Below the pieces are notes generated by a model. It saw nothing but the letters and a program-made list of their open reading frames with translations. It searched no databases and was not told where the DNA came from. From Bifidobacterium breve (GTDB lineage Bacteria; Bacteroidota; Bacteroidia; Flavobacteriales; Flavobacteriaceae): DNA of 39,000 nt. Of the stretch, positions 1-7,443 are shown one piece after another (within the stretch, counting starts at the first letter, position 1; every line of letters begins with the position of its first letter). The translations under genes were made by a program, and so were the position numbers. The DNA lies in contig CALPIE020000008.1 of NCBI GenBank assembly GCA_943323545.2, positions 1 to 39,000 on the forward strand, in the 5' to 3' direction.

Positions 1-581
1 ACTTGTGGAATGACTCCTATTGCATATCCAATTACCAATTCTTTTACCGAATGTGCTTTCATATGAAGTCGAGATGAAGCAATTAATCCCGTTGCAAAAA
101 AGGATAAGGCAATGAGATAAATTATATTCACTTGATTGTGCATGCTCATTCCAATACTAAAAAAGGTTAGTGCGCCAAATCCTATCATGTGAATACTAGT
201 TTTTAGCTTAACAAACAAAAAAGCAAAAGCTAAAAAAGTGCTTATTAATCCACCTAGAAAGAAAAAAAACAATTCAGGGAATCTATCTTTGGTAACGCTT
301 TCTGTAATTAAAACAATCGTTAAAATCATTTGCATTAACAATGGAATTTTTCTCTGATTTAAATCGGAAAGCATTATAGTATCTACTTTGCCAAAGGTTC
401 TTAATAAATAAAAAAAGGACATCGGTAAGAAAAAAGTAATAATCAAAATTTGAAAAACCAATAGATAACATTGTGATTTTGTGAAATAAACAGCATCAAT
501 AAATAAATACAAGAGTGTTCCTAAAAGTGAAATGAAAATAGGATGAAAGAGATAGGAAAAAAAAGGAAGAATTTTTTTCAA
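1..581 (-). CDS. PAP2-like integral membrane protein (3' end cut by window edge)
   Basis: The reading frame is open from 581 to the window edge, giving about 193 residues of a very hydrophobic protein with roughly five or six membrane helices. The last visible part reads SSRLHMKAHSVKELVIGYAIG, close to the final motif of type-2 phosphatidic acid phosphatases (SR-x-H-x-G), but the first PAP2 motif (KxxxxxxRP) is not seen. It may therefore be a non-catalytic PAP2 relative, a type common in Flavobacteria. No ATG fits; I chose the TTG at 579-581, giving L/M-K-K-I-L-P-F-F, because a TAnnTTTG box lies 18 bases upstream. A TTG nine codons earlier overlaps that box. The gene stands apart from the neighbouring secreted cassette. 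Its function is not established; the family call is moderate. Confidence 0.6.
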   Translation of the reverse strand, partial: MKKILPFFSYLFHPIFISLLGTLLYLFIDAVYFTKSQCYLLVFQILIITFFLPMSFFYLLRTFGKVDTIMLSDLNQRKIPLLMQMILTIVLITESVTKDRFPELFFFFLGGLISTFLAFAFLFVKLKTSIHMIGFGALTFFSIGMSMHNQVNIIYLIALSFFATGLIASSRLHMKAHSVKELVIGYAIGVIPQ

Positions 582-599
582 AAGAGTATCATTAAAAAA

Positions 600-607
600 C
601 AAATATA
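600..607 (-). promoter_or_regulatory. Promoter -7 box TATATTTG for the PAP2-like gene
   Basis: TATATTTG on the minus strand is an exact match to the Bacteroidetes TAnnTTTG box, 18 bases before the TTG start at 581. No TTTG at the usual -33 distance is evident. Confidence 0.5.
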
Positions 608-627
608 ACGAATATGTATGTTATTTA

Positions 628-1764
628 TTACTCAAATTCATTTAATCCGTACAAAAGTTCTTTCATTTTAGAACCGTTAATTTCGACAGGTTTGTATGCC
701 TTATTGAATTTATCAATGGCAATATCAATATCCGATTTTAGTTTTTTATATTCGAGTGGAAGTTTGGTTTCGCATTGTTTTTCATTTTCATAACTGTTGA
801 GAATGATTTTGAATTTTTCATAGAACTTTCCGCCAAGATCAATGAAATGGTTGTATTGACCAATAAATTGTATTAAACGATCAACAGGGAATTCCATGTT
901 TACTATCATTTTTTGTAACATTGGACCTTGAATTGTTTTTTGTTTAGAAAGATAGTCATTCATTTTCAACGTTAAAGAATCCCAATCATCATTGGTTCTG
1001 CAATTGTCTAAAGTATTTGTATAGCCAATGGGTTTGGTGTATTCTTTAAATAATATTTCTATATCTTCTTTTATTTTTTCATTACTTTTTTGAAGAAAAG
1101 AGGTTTCAAAATAAATCGTATTCAAATCATTTTGCATTCGAAGTGTGAAATCTAAAATGCATTCGATATTGGTTAGTTCTTTTTCTTTTTCTTCTTTTGA
1201 TAAATTTGACACCAATAAATTAGTAAACGTATTTACCACTGAAACCAGTGTGTTTGTCCCTAAAATGGCCGTTAAATCAAAGCCAACTTTTTTATCTTTT
1301 TTTGTAGCTACCAGTTCTTTTAATTTATCAAATTCGGGATACTGATTTGGATTTGCTATTTTATTGATTTCCGAAAATGTCCGCACACTCGAAAAATGGT
1401 GGTCTAAACTTAACGTTTTGTCGTATAGTATTCTAATGATTTGCAGGCCTTTTAAATATCGTATTTTTGAAATATCCGATTCGTTTTCTATTTTTAAAAG
1501 GACTAAACTTTCTTTTAGTAAGTCTTTTTCAATGAGTAGATTTAGCTTTTGTTCAGATGAATTTTCAATGCCAATTTTTTTATTGATGCATTGAATTTTA
1601 TCGTTTATCACAACCCATTTAGTTAGATATAGTTTGTGGATATTTGCAATTTCATTGAGCATTTCATTCCACATGTCATTCGGATCTTTTGAATCAGAAA
1701 TGCTTCCAAAAGAACAATATGATAGTAACAGAATACAAGGTAAAAGGTATTTTATTGTTCCCAT
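628..1764 (-). CDS. Exported, mostly helical protein of unknown function
   Basis: 378 residues. An N-terminal hydrophobic segment (about residues 4-20) looks like a signal peptide; Cys10 and Cys17 are present, but the context around them is a poor lipobox, so soluble export is more likely than a lipoprotein. The rest is rich in Lys, Glu, Leu and Ile with long predicted helices or coiled coils (about 30-130 and 190-375). In the middle, residues 160-188 form a hydrophobic, Thr/Val/Leu-rich stretch (FDLTAILGTNTLVSVVNTF). Helical exported proteins with one buried hydrophobic hairpin include alpha pore-forming toxins, but I have no motif-level proof of that. The start overlaps the end of the upstream 149-residue gene by 13 bases, so the two are probably translationally coupled, and this is the last gene of the four-gene secreted cassette. 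I do not recognise the family. Confidence 0.75.
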   Translation of the reverse strand: MGTIKYLLPCILLLSYCSFGSISDSKDPNDMWNEMLNEIANIHKLYLTKWVVINDKIQCINKKIGIENSSEQKLNLLIEKDLLKESLVLLKIENESDISKIRYLKGLQIIRILYDKTLSLDHHFSSVRTFSEINKIANPNQYPEFDKLKELVATKKDKKVGFDLTAILGTNTLVSVVNTFTNLLVSNLSKEEKEKELTNIECILDFTLRMQNDLNTIYFETSFLQKSNEKIKEDIEILFKEYTKPIGYTNTLDNCRTNDDWDSLTLKMNDYLSKQKTIQGPMLQKMIVNMEFPVDRLIQFIGQYNHFIDLGGKFYEKFKIILNSYENEKQCETKLPLEYKKLKSDIDIAIDKFNKAYKPVEINGSKMKELLYGLNEFE

Positions 1765-2201
1765 AATTTTAAGGTGATTTTAATTGTTTCGTTTGAAACC
1801 AATAAAGGATATTTCCCTTTTTTTATGGTGTTGTATTTTGGTTCGATGCCAAGTAAAAGCAATGATTGTGGGTCGATTGTAACATCTTCTTCTTGAACAA
1901 AATCAATGGTTTGTGAAGCCGTTATTTTTGATAAAGTCGTATTGAGCAAACTTTTTTGTTCTTCTTCAGAAAGTAAGGTATTATGGAATTCTAAAACTAC
2001 AGTTGTTTCATCTATTTTGAATGCTGATATTTTGTTTTCTTGATTTATTTTTTTTGCATCTGATGATATAGAAACACTGCACAAACCCAAGCCGCCATTG
2101 CAACTTCGGCCGCGAATTTCGGCGTTAATTTTTAGTTCGTTTTGGGCAATAGAAAGTAGGGGCAACACGATGAGCGTTGCGGCGTATAAAATGTTTTTCA
2201 T
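1752..2201 (-). CDS. Small exported protein with a CxxxxxxC loop, unknown function
   Basis: 149 residues with a clear signal peptide (MKN then a hydrophobic core, cleavage likely after ALLSIAQ-type residues near position 19). The mature part starts with a beta-like stretch and a loop RGRSCNGGLGLCSVSI in which two cysteines six residues apart could form a disulfide in the periplasm or outside the cell. The C-terminal half (KYPLLVSNETIKITLKLWEQ) looks like beta strands. It begins 6 bases after the stop of the aspartyl-protease-like lipoprotein gene and overlaps the next gene by 13 bases, so it sits inside one transcription unit. The family is not recognised; a small beta-sandwich partner or substrate of its neighbours is possible but unproven. 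Confidence 0.75.
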   Translation of the reverse strand: MKNILYAATLIVLPLLSIAQNELKINAEIRGRSCNGGLGLCSVSISSDAKKINQENKISAFKIDETTVVLEFHNTLLSEEEQKSLLNTTLSKITASQTIDFVQEEDVTIDPQSLLLLGIEPKYNTIKKGKYPLLVSNETIKITLKLWEQ

Positions 2202-2207
2202 GGTTTG

Positions 2208-3344
2208 TTATTTTGTTTTTGCTGGAATAATTTCAAGGTTTAAAGTATCCCAATTAATAGTTCTATTAAGTAAATCTTGCATTTCACAGATGTTTCCGGA
2301 AGTTACTTTTTTTGAGTTAACAGCGATAATTTCATCTTCTATATTGAAATCTGAATTTGTATTGCTGTTTTTTAATGCAACTAGTAATTTTTCATTAACA
2401 GCACACGAATAAAGATGATTCTTGTATTTGATTTCAGTTTCAATTTTGTTTTTATTTTTCTTATAAAACAACTTTTTATTTTTGTAATCTATTATCCAAT
2501 CAAATCCTTTAATAAATCCTATTCCAATATTTTGAGATTTAACGGTTGATGAAAAATTCATATTAGAATTAATTAGTGTATTTCCAATTTTAATTGGCAT
2601 ATCAGCGTAAATAATTTCACTTCCTTTTGTCACACTACTTATGGATTTAAAAAAGCTCCCTTCAAAATTTGAAAATTTATTACTACCAAACTTAATTTTT
2701 TTAGAGTATGGTATAACAATGTTAGCTGTAAATCCGGTATCTAACATGAATTTATATTCTTTGTTTTCAATTTCTAAAAAAATGTAGATTATTGAATTCT
2801 TAAATTCACATTTTAATTCTTGAAAACCATTTTTACTTATGATTGCATTTTTTTCATCTTCCTCAATATTTGAAAGTTTATTTGAACTAAAATTCATATA
2901 AATCGAAAACTTGCTACTCAAAACATTGAATAAACCTATTATTCCTTTAACAGACGAATTATCACATTTGGTTTGAGGGTGATTTAAATAAATCATAACC
3001 ATATTCTCACTTTCAAATAAGTTTGTTTTTATATTAGTAGTAAAGGTTCTGTTTTTTACTTTTTTGCCATCGGCTCCTTTAACACTACCTAAATAACCAA
3101 AATCTTTATTTGCAAAAGAGGTAATTATTGTTGAATCGATTATAGCACTTACATTTGCGCCCGTATCAAAAATAAATAAGTTAGGATTACCATCTATTAT
3201 CACTTCAATTTTTGGAATACCATTTTCAAATACTATGGGTTGATTTCCTTTTTTATCAATAATGATTTCATTAGCACTTTGCTTTAATGTTTTACATCCA
3301 ACTAAAAGTAAGATTAGAAAGAAAAAAAATATTCTGTTTTTCAT
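2208..3344 (-). CDS. Retropepsin-like aspartyl protease lipoprotein with PDZ-like tail
   Basis: 378 residues from the ATG at 3342-3344. An upstream in-frame ATG at 3365 would add seven residues, but it lies inside a perfect hairpin and would spoil the signal sequence. The N-terminus MKNRIFFFFLILLLVGC is a lipoprotein signal with lipid-acceptor Cys17. Two aspartyl protease motifs follow in one chain: FDTGANVSAI (Asp60) and LDTGFTANI (Asp202), each followed by strand-rich sequence with a GIIGLFN/GIGFIKGFD-type segment. The last 70 residues (FNIEDEIIAVNSKKV) resemble a PDZ domain. Relatives in Bacteroidetes are annotated as aspartyl protease family proteins; they are thought to cleave or bind peptides at the cell surface or in the periplasm. 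Having both DTG motifs in one chain suggests a pseudo-dimer that does not need self-association. Substrate unknown. Confidence 0.85.
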   Translation of the reverse strand: MKNRIFFFFLILLLVGCKTLKQSANEIIIDKKGNQPIVFENGIPKIEVIIDGNPNLFIFDTGANVSAIIDSTIITSFANKDFGYLGSVKGADGKKVKNRTFTTNIKTNLFESENMVMIYLNHPQTKCDNSSVKGIIGLFNVLSSKFSIYMNFSSNKLSNIEEDEKNAIISKNGFQELKCEFKNSIIYIFLEIENKEYKFMLDTGFTANIVIPYSKKIKFGSNKFSNFEGSFFKSISSVTKGSEIIYADMPIKIGNTLINSNMNFSSTVKSQNIGIGFIKGFDWIIDYKNKKLFYKKNKNKIETEIKYKNHLYSCAVNEKLLVALKNSNTNSDFNIEDEIIAVNSKKVTSGNICEMQDLLNRTINWDTLNLEIIPAKTK

Positions 3345-3357
3345 ATGCTTTGAATTT

Positions 3358-3392
3358 AATGCCAAGTGATTTTTTTGAAATCACTTGGCATT
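3358..3392. repeat. Perfect 15-bp inverted repeat with 5-base loop between cassette genes
   Basis: The arms AATGCCAAGTGATTT and AAATCACTTGGCATT are exact reverse complements around a TTTTG loop. It lies between the stop of the 137-residue secreted protein gene and the start of the protease gene, both on the minus strand. No U-rich tail follows on either strand, so it is not a textbook terminator. It could be an attenuator, an mRNA-stabilising or processing hairpin that lowers expression of downstream genes, or a protein-binding site. Confidence 0.8.
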
Positions 3393-3403
3393 ATTGATTT
3401 AAA

Positions 3404-3817
3404 TTAAGGATTAATTATTTGAATAAAAGCAAGAATAAGATCTGCTGCTCTTTTTAACCAACACCAAAAATTACATCTAGGCTCCTCAGACACTCTCATT
3501 AATTCACCTCCCTCATTTGCTACTTGGTATAGTATTGAATTATCAGAATTCATTATATCACATGTGGATGTCCCATTTGTGGCATAACCATGTATTTTTG
3601 TTAACAGTAAACTTTGACTTCTTGTAGGGTCAAAATCACCTGTTGTTTTTGTCCAATCAGGGAGTGACATTTTATTTGCTCCTGTTGATTTGGCATATTC
3701 TACTAAAAGAACCATTTGCGAACTAATAATTTTGTTTTGTGATGGAGTTAATTTTTGTGCATTTCCAGTAACTGAAAATAAAACGGTGGCGATTAAGCCG
3801 AATAATAATTTTTTCAT
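3404..3817 (-). CDS. Small exported protein with Cys/Trp-rich, amphipathic C-terminus
   Basis: 137 residues with a convincing signal peptide (MKKLLFGLIATVLFSVTGNA, cleavage before QKL). The middle is polar and contains SQSLLLTKIHGYATNGTSTC. The last 25 residues are distinctive: two cysteines in CNFWCW, then a basic-amphipathic stretch (LKRAADLILAFIQIINP) that could lie on or insert into a membrane. It is the first gene of a four-gene minus-strand cassette of exported proteins, separated from the protease gene by a strong hairpin. A processed peptide precursor, a toxin-like secreted peptide, or a simple periplasmic protein are all possible; nothing in the sequence decides between them. The family is not recognised. 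Confidence 0.7.
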   Translation of the reverse strand: MKKLLFGLIATVLFSVTGNAQKLTPSQNKIISSQMVLLVEYAKSTGANKMSLPDWTKTTGDFDPTRSQSLLLTKIHGYATNGTSTCDIMNSDNSILYQVANEGGELMRVSEEPRCNFWCWLKRAADLILAFIQIINP

Positions 3818-3844
3818 AAATTTGTATATAATTTTTAATTATTT

Positions 3845-3887
3845 GCAGTCTTACTATGTCGTCGAAAACATAAAAAAGTAAGGCTGC
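3845..3887. terminator. Stem-loop followed by nine T on the plus strand
   Basis: GCAGTCTTAC pairs with GTAAGGCTGC (one G-T wobble), and inside it TATGT pairs with ACATA, leaving a five-A bulge. Nine T residues follow at 3888-3896, giving a rho-independent terminator for plus-strand transcription. No plus-strand gene ends here. It may insulate the secreted cassette from upstream, or act as a structured leader when transcribed on the minus strand, where it would begin about 28 bases before the 137-residue protein's start. Confidence 0.55.
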
Positions 3888-4212
3888 TTTTTTTTTGGTT
3901 AGTTTGATCTTACAATTTGTTACTAAACCAACACACAAAAAAGTAACAAAGTGTTTCTATACATTCTTCTTACAAAAAACTAGAAAAGCATTTTTTGTTT
4001 CGTGTCACTTTAAGATGGCAAGTCTCATTTTGTAGCCAGCATTAATTTTACCTAATTTTTTATTTGTTATAGTGTAAAAGTAAAAAGGCAATTTGGATAA
4101 AAATTACAGTTTTTCTGTATATTTTAGAAAAGGTACTTCTGAGACAAAAAAATGTTGAAGAATTGTTTGGGCTTTTAGAACTCCTAATTTATAAAAGACA
4201 AAACCTAACTAA

Positions 4213-4296
4213 CCCCGATAGAGGAATCTTTTCTTTTTGGGCGAGAGACGAAAGCGTGACAAGACTGAAGCGAACTGACGAAGTAATTGGGAAACC
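4213..4296 (+). repeat. Dispersed flavobacterial-type intergenic repeat, copy A
   Basis: It starts CCCCGATAGAG and continues with GAGAGACGAAAGCG and ends near ATTGGGAAACC. Copy B at about 25706-25806 begins with the same CCCCGATAGAG and has GAGGGACGAAA and GCGGGAAA in the same order. Both copies lie just past the 3' end of a minus-strand gene (rpoN here). Elements starting with a CCCCGATAG-like sequence and containing GCGGGAAA recur between genes in Flavobacterium, from my memory of such genomes. Boundaries are approximate. Confidence 0.5.
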
Positions 4297-4339
4297 AAAA
4301 AAGTGTAAGCGATTCGTTTCGAAAAAATAATAGAGCGTT

Positions 4340-4360
4340 TTTGTCATTTTAAATGACAAA
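4340..4360. terminator. Inverted repeat just downstream of rpoN
   Basis: TTTGTCATTT and AAATGACAAA are perfect 10-bp arms around a single T, 10 bases past the rpoN stop on the minus strand. A clear U-tract is lacking in the rpoN direction, so it is a weak terminator candidate or a 3'-end-stabilising hairpin. Confidence 0.5.
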
Positions 4361-4370
4361 GTTTTAAAAA

Positions 4371-5840
4371 TTACATCTTCTTCCGCATCCTCGCCACAGG
4401 AATGTCAAGTTGTTCTCTGTACTTAGCAATAGTTCGTCTAGCAATTGGATACCCTTTTTCTTTCAAAATTTCGGCTAATTGATCGTCGGGAAGTGGTTTG
4501 TGTTTGTCTTCTTCGGCAATGACATCTTGCAGTATTTTTTTGATTTCGAGTGTCGAAACATCTTCTCCTTGATCGTTTTTCATCGACTCTGAGAAGAACT
4601 CTTTTATCAATTTAGTGCCATAAGGTGTGTCGACATATTTGCTGTTCGCCACACGTGAAATCGTCGAAATATCCAAACCAACCATATCGGCAATGTCTTT
4701 CAAAATCATTGGTCGCATGCTGGTTTCCTCTCCGTCAAGGAAAAATTCCTGCTGAAAATGCATTATCGCATTCATCGTCACAAACAGCGTTTCTTGTCGT
4801 TGTTTTATTGCATCAATAAACCATTTGGCAGAATCTAATTTTTGTTTGATGAATTGCACTGCGTCTTTCTGCGAATTCGTTTTGTCTTTTGAAACCTTAT
4901 AGGTTTGTAACATATCTTGGTAATCTCTTGACACATGAAGCGATGGAGCATTTCTCCCGTTGAGCGTTAGTTCTAATTCGCCATCGATAATTCGGATGGC
5001 AAAATCGGGAATGATTTGCTCGGTAATTTTATTGTTTCCGGTAAATGCGCCTCCTGGTTTTGGATTGAGCTTTTCTATTTCTTCAATGGTTTTTTTGAGC
5101 TGCTCTTGTGAAACACCATATTTTTGAAGTAATTTATCGTAATGTTTTTTAGAAAAAGCATCAAATTGATTTTCGAGAATATTGATGGCTAATTCGACAT
5201 ATTCGGTTGGTGTTTTGTGTTTGAGTTGCAGCAATAAACATTCTTGTAAATCACGAGCACCAACGCCAGCAGGTTCTAATTCGTGGACAATATGCAAAAC
5301 TTTTTCTACTGTTTTCTCATCGGTATAAATGCCTTGTGTAAACGCCAAATCGTCAACAATTTCCAGAACTGTTCTTCGGATGTAACCCATATCATCAATA
5401 CTGCCAACTAGGAATTCGGCAATAACGCGTTGCTCCTCATTTAAAATGAAAGTATTTAACTGATTAATTAAATCTTGGTGAAAACTAATTGGTGCTGATA
5501 ATGGCGATTCTCTTTGTTCATCGTCATCACTATAATTATTGGTTTTGGTTTTATAATCGGGCGTTTCGTCGTTGCTTAAATATTCGTCGATGTTGATGTC
5601 TTCTGCTTCAATGTTATCGCTTCCTTCATAATCATCGTATTCTTCATTGTTGTCGAATTCGTCTTTTTCGTAGATTTCTTCATCTTCTTCTTTTCCAGTT
5701 TCTAACGCCGGATTTTCATTCATTTCTTCCAACAAACGTTGTTCAAACGCTTGCGTAGGCAACTGAATTAACTTCATCAACTGAATTTGTTGTGGAGATA
5801 ATTTTTGCGATAGTTTGAACTGTAAGTTTTGCTTAAGCAT
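4371..5840 (-). CDS. rpoN: RNA polymerase sigma-54 factor RpoN
   Basis: 489 residues, the usual length for Bacteroidetes RpoN. Region I (residues 1-47) has the Gln/Leu-rich activator-interacting pattern LKQNLQFKLSQKLSPQQIQL; region II is a very acidic spacer (about 48-115). The core-binding domain follows (about 125-330), then a helix-turn-helix (DIADMVGLDISTISRVANSK) and the C-terminal RpoN box ARRTIAKYREQLDIP that reads the -24 element. It directs transcription from -24/-12 promoters and needs an AAA+ activator, none of which is encoded in this window. It follows asnS on the same strand after 88 bases that contain repeats and a possible hairpin, so cotranscription is uncertain. No TAnnTTTG box is obvious upstream. 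Confidence 0.97.
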   Translation of the reverse strand: MLKQNLQFKLSQKLSPQQIQLMKLIQLPTQAFEQRLLEEMNENPALETGKEEDEEIYEKDEFDNNEEYDDYEGSDNIEAEDINIDEYLSNDETPDYKTKTNNYSDDDEQRESPLSAPISFHQDLINQLNTFILNEEQRVIAEFLVGSIDDMGYIRRTVLEIVDDLAFTQGIYTDEKTVEKVLHIVHELEPAGVGARDLQECLLLQLKHKTPTEYVELAINILENQFDAFSKKHYDKLLQKYGVSQEQLKKTIEEIEKLNPKPGGAFTGNNKITEQIIPDFAIRIIDGELELTLNGRNAPSLHVSRDYQDMLQTYKVSKDKTNSQKDAVQFIKQKLDSAKWFIDAIKQRQETLFVTMNAIMHFQQEFFLDGEETSMRPMILKDIADMVGLDISTISRVANSKYVDTPYGTKLIKEFFSESMKNDQGEDVSTLEIKKILQDVIAEEDKHKPLPDDQLAEILKEKGYPIARRTIAKYREQLDIPVARMRKKM

Positions 5841-5858
5841 TTTACGTTGATAGTTTAT

Positions 5859-5913
5859 GAGTTTAAGAGTTTAAGAGTTTAGAAAGAAGTAGTGACTAAA
5901 CTTCTAAACTCTT
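5859..5913. repeat. GAGTTTAA tandem repeat and 12-bp inverted repeat between asnS and rpoN
   Basis: Three copies of an 8-base unit (GAGTTTAA, GAGTTTAA, GAGTTTAG) occupy 5859-5882. The last overlaps the left arm of an inverted repeat: AAGAGTTTAGAA (5873-5884) and TTCTAAACTCTT (5902-5913). In the minus-strand transcript this hairpin falls 16 bases past the asnS stop and could reduce read-through into rpoN. Confidence 0.6.
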
Positions 5914-5928
5914 ACACTTTTAAACTTT

Positions 5929-7362
5929 TTAAAATTCTGCATTTTGTGGTGTTCTTGGAAACGGAATTACGTCTCTAATATTGCTCATTCCGGTTACAAA
6001 AAGCACTAGTCTTTCAAAACCCAATCCGAAACCAGAGTGTACTGCAGTTCCAAATCGGCGTGTGTCTAAATACCACCAAAGTTCTTCTTCATCAATCCCG
6101 AGTGCTTTCATTTTCTCTACTAAAACATCGTGACGTTCTTCCCTTTGTGATCCACCAACGATTTCTCCAATTCCAGGAAATAGGATATCCATGGCGCGAA
6201 CGGTTTTGCCATCTTCATTCAAACGCATGTAAAACGCTTTGATGTTGGCTGGATAATCAAACAGAATTACGGGACATTTAAAATGTTTTTCTACTAAATA
6301 ACGTTCGTGTTCACTTTGTAAATCTGCGCCCCATTCTTCAATAATATAATTAAATTTTTTATTTTTATTGGGTTTTGAATTTCTAAGAATATCGATAGCT
6401 TCGGAATAGGAAACACGTTTAAAATTGTTTTCTAAAACGAAATTTAATTTATCAAGTAAATTCATTTCGCTTCGTTCGGCTTGGGGTTTTACTTTTTCTT
6501 CTTCGATTAAACGGCTTTCTAAAAACTTCAAATCATCTTGGCATTTTTCCATCGTATATTTAATTACGTATTGGATAAAATCTTCTGCCAAATCCATATT
6601 GTCATTCAAATCATTGAAAGCTACTTCGGGTTCAATCATCCAAAATTCGGCTAAGTGACGTGAAGTGTTTGAGTTTTCGGCACGAAATGTTGGACCGAAT
6701 GTATATACTTGACCCAATGCCATAGCAAAAGTTTCTGCTTCTAATTGTCCGGATACGGTAAGGTTGGTTTCTTTTCCGAAGAAATCTTCTTTGTAGTTTA
6801 TTTTTCCGTCTTCCGTTCTTGGTGTATTATCAAAAGGTAGGGAGGTTACTTTGAACATTTCGCCAGCACCTTCTGCATCAGAGCCAGTTATAATTGGCGT
6901 ATTAACATATACAAAACCTCTTTCCTGAAAGTAATTATGAACTGCAAAAGACAATACTGAACGTACTCTCATAATGGCTCCGAAAGCATTCGTTCTCACA
7001 CGTAAATGCGCATTTTCACGCAAGAATTCTAACGAGTGTTTCTTGGGTTGCATAGGAAACTTTTCAGCATCCGAATCACCTAGAATTTCTAAAGAGTTAA
7101 CTTGAATTTCATATTTTTGTCCGGCGCCTTGACTTTCTACTAAAGCACCAGTTACTGAAATTGCAGCACCTGTAGTTATTCTTTTTAATGTTTCTTCTGA
7201 AGTGTTCTCAAAATCTACAACACATTGGATGTTATTAATAGTCGAACCATCGTTCAATGCGATAAATTGATTATTTCTAAAAGTTCTTACCCAACCTTTT
7301 GCATTTACTTCTTCAATTGTTTTGGTACTAATTAGTAAGTCTTTAACTTTTGTTTGTTTCAT
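5929..7362 (-). CDS. asnS: Asparagine--tRNA ligase
   Basis: 477 residues, full length. It charges tRNA-Asn with asparagine using ATP. The N-terminal OB-fold anticodon-binding domain (about 10-115) includes [15 protein letters not shown] sequence ([21 protein letters not shown]). The class II catalytic domain shows motif 2 in [20 protein letters not shown] and motif 3 in [15 protein letters not shown] near the C-terminus; the ending [11 protein letters not shown] is typical of Asn[13 protein letters not shown] favours AsnRS over AspRS. The gene is upstream of rpoN and downstream of an RND exporter gene on the same strand, with an 81-base gap to the latter. No exact TAnnTTTG box precedes it; TATACTTG at 7435-7442 differs in one base. 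Confidence 0.97.
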   Translation of the reverse strand: MKQTKVKDLLISTKTIEEVNAKGWVRTFRNNQFIALNDGSTINNIQCVVDFENTSEETLKRITTGAAISVTGALVESQGAGQKYEIQVNSLEILGDSDAEKFPMQPKKHSLEFLRENAHLRVRTNAFGAIMRVRSVLSFAVHNYFQERGFVYVNTPIITGSDAEGAGEMFKVTSLPFDNTPRTEDGKINYKEDFFGKETNLTVSGQLEAETFAMALGQVYTFGPTFRAENSNTSRHLAEFWMIEPEVAFNDLNDNMDLAEDFIQYVIKYTMEKCQDDLKFLESRLIEEEKVKPQAERSEMNLLDKLNFVLENNFKRVSYSEAIDILRNSKPNKNKKFNYIIEEWGADLQSEHERYLVEKHFKCPVILFDYPANIKAFYMRLNEDGKTVRAMDILFPGIGEIVGGSQREERHDVLVEKMKALGIDEEELWWYLDTRRFGTAVHSGFGLGFERLVLFVTGMSNIRDVIPFPRTPQNAEF

Positions 7363-7443
7363 TGTGATAAATTTTATTCTTAATCTTTCCCGATATTATA
7401 AATTTTTCTTTTGGTTTTTATTATAAAAAAGGGACAAGTATAT

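Larger units (their letters stand above)
3818..4370. other. 553-bp intergenic region between the secreted cassette and rpoN
   Basis: No convincing gene is seen on either strand. It contains the stem-loop at 3845-3887, a dispersed repeat copy at about 4213-4296, and an inverted repeat at 4340-4360 next to the rpoN stop. I found no TAnnTTTG box placed to drive the minus-strand cassette, so its promoter remains unidentified. The stretch 3950-4200 is AT-rich with no structure I can name. Confidence 0.7.

Noticed and set aside
283..471. Open frame of 62 codons on the minus strand
   Set aside because: It is a different frame within the PAP2-like gene, whose own frame is longer and has membrane helices.
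2098..2412. Open frame of 104 codons on the plus strand
   Set aside because: It lies across the ends of two real minus-strand genes, has no export or domain signal and is a shadow frame.
3723..3938. Open frame of 71 codons on the minus strand overlapping the 137-residue protein gene
   Set aside because: It covers the gene's signal peptide region in another frame and runs through the stem-loop; no protein-like features.
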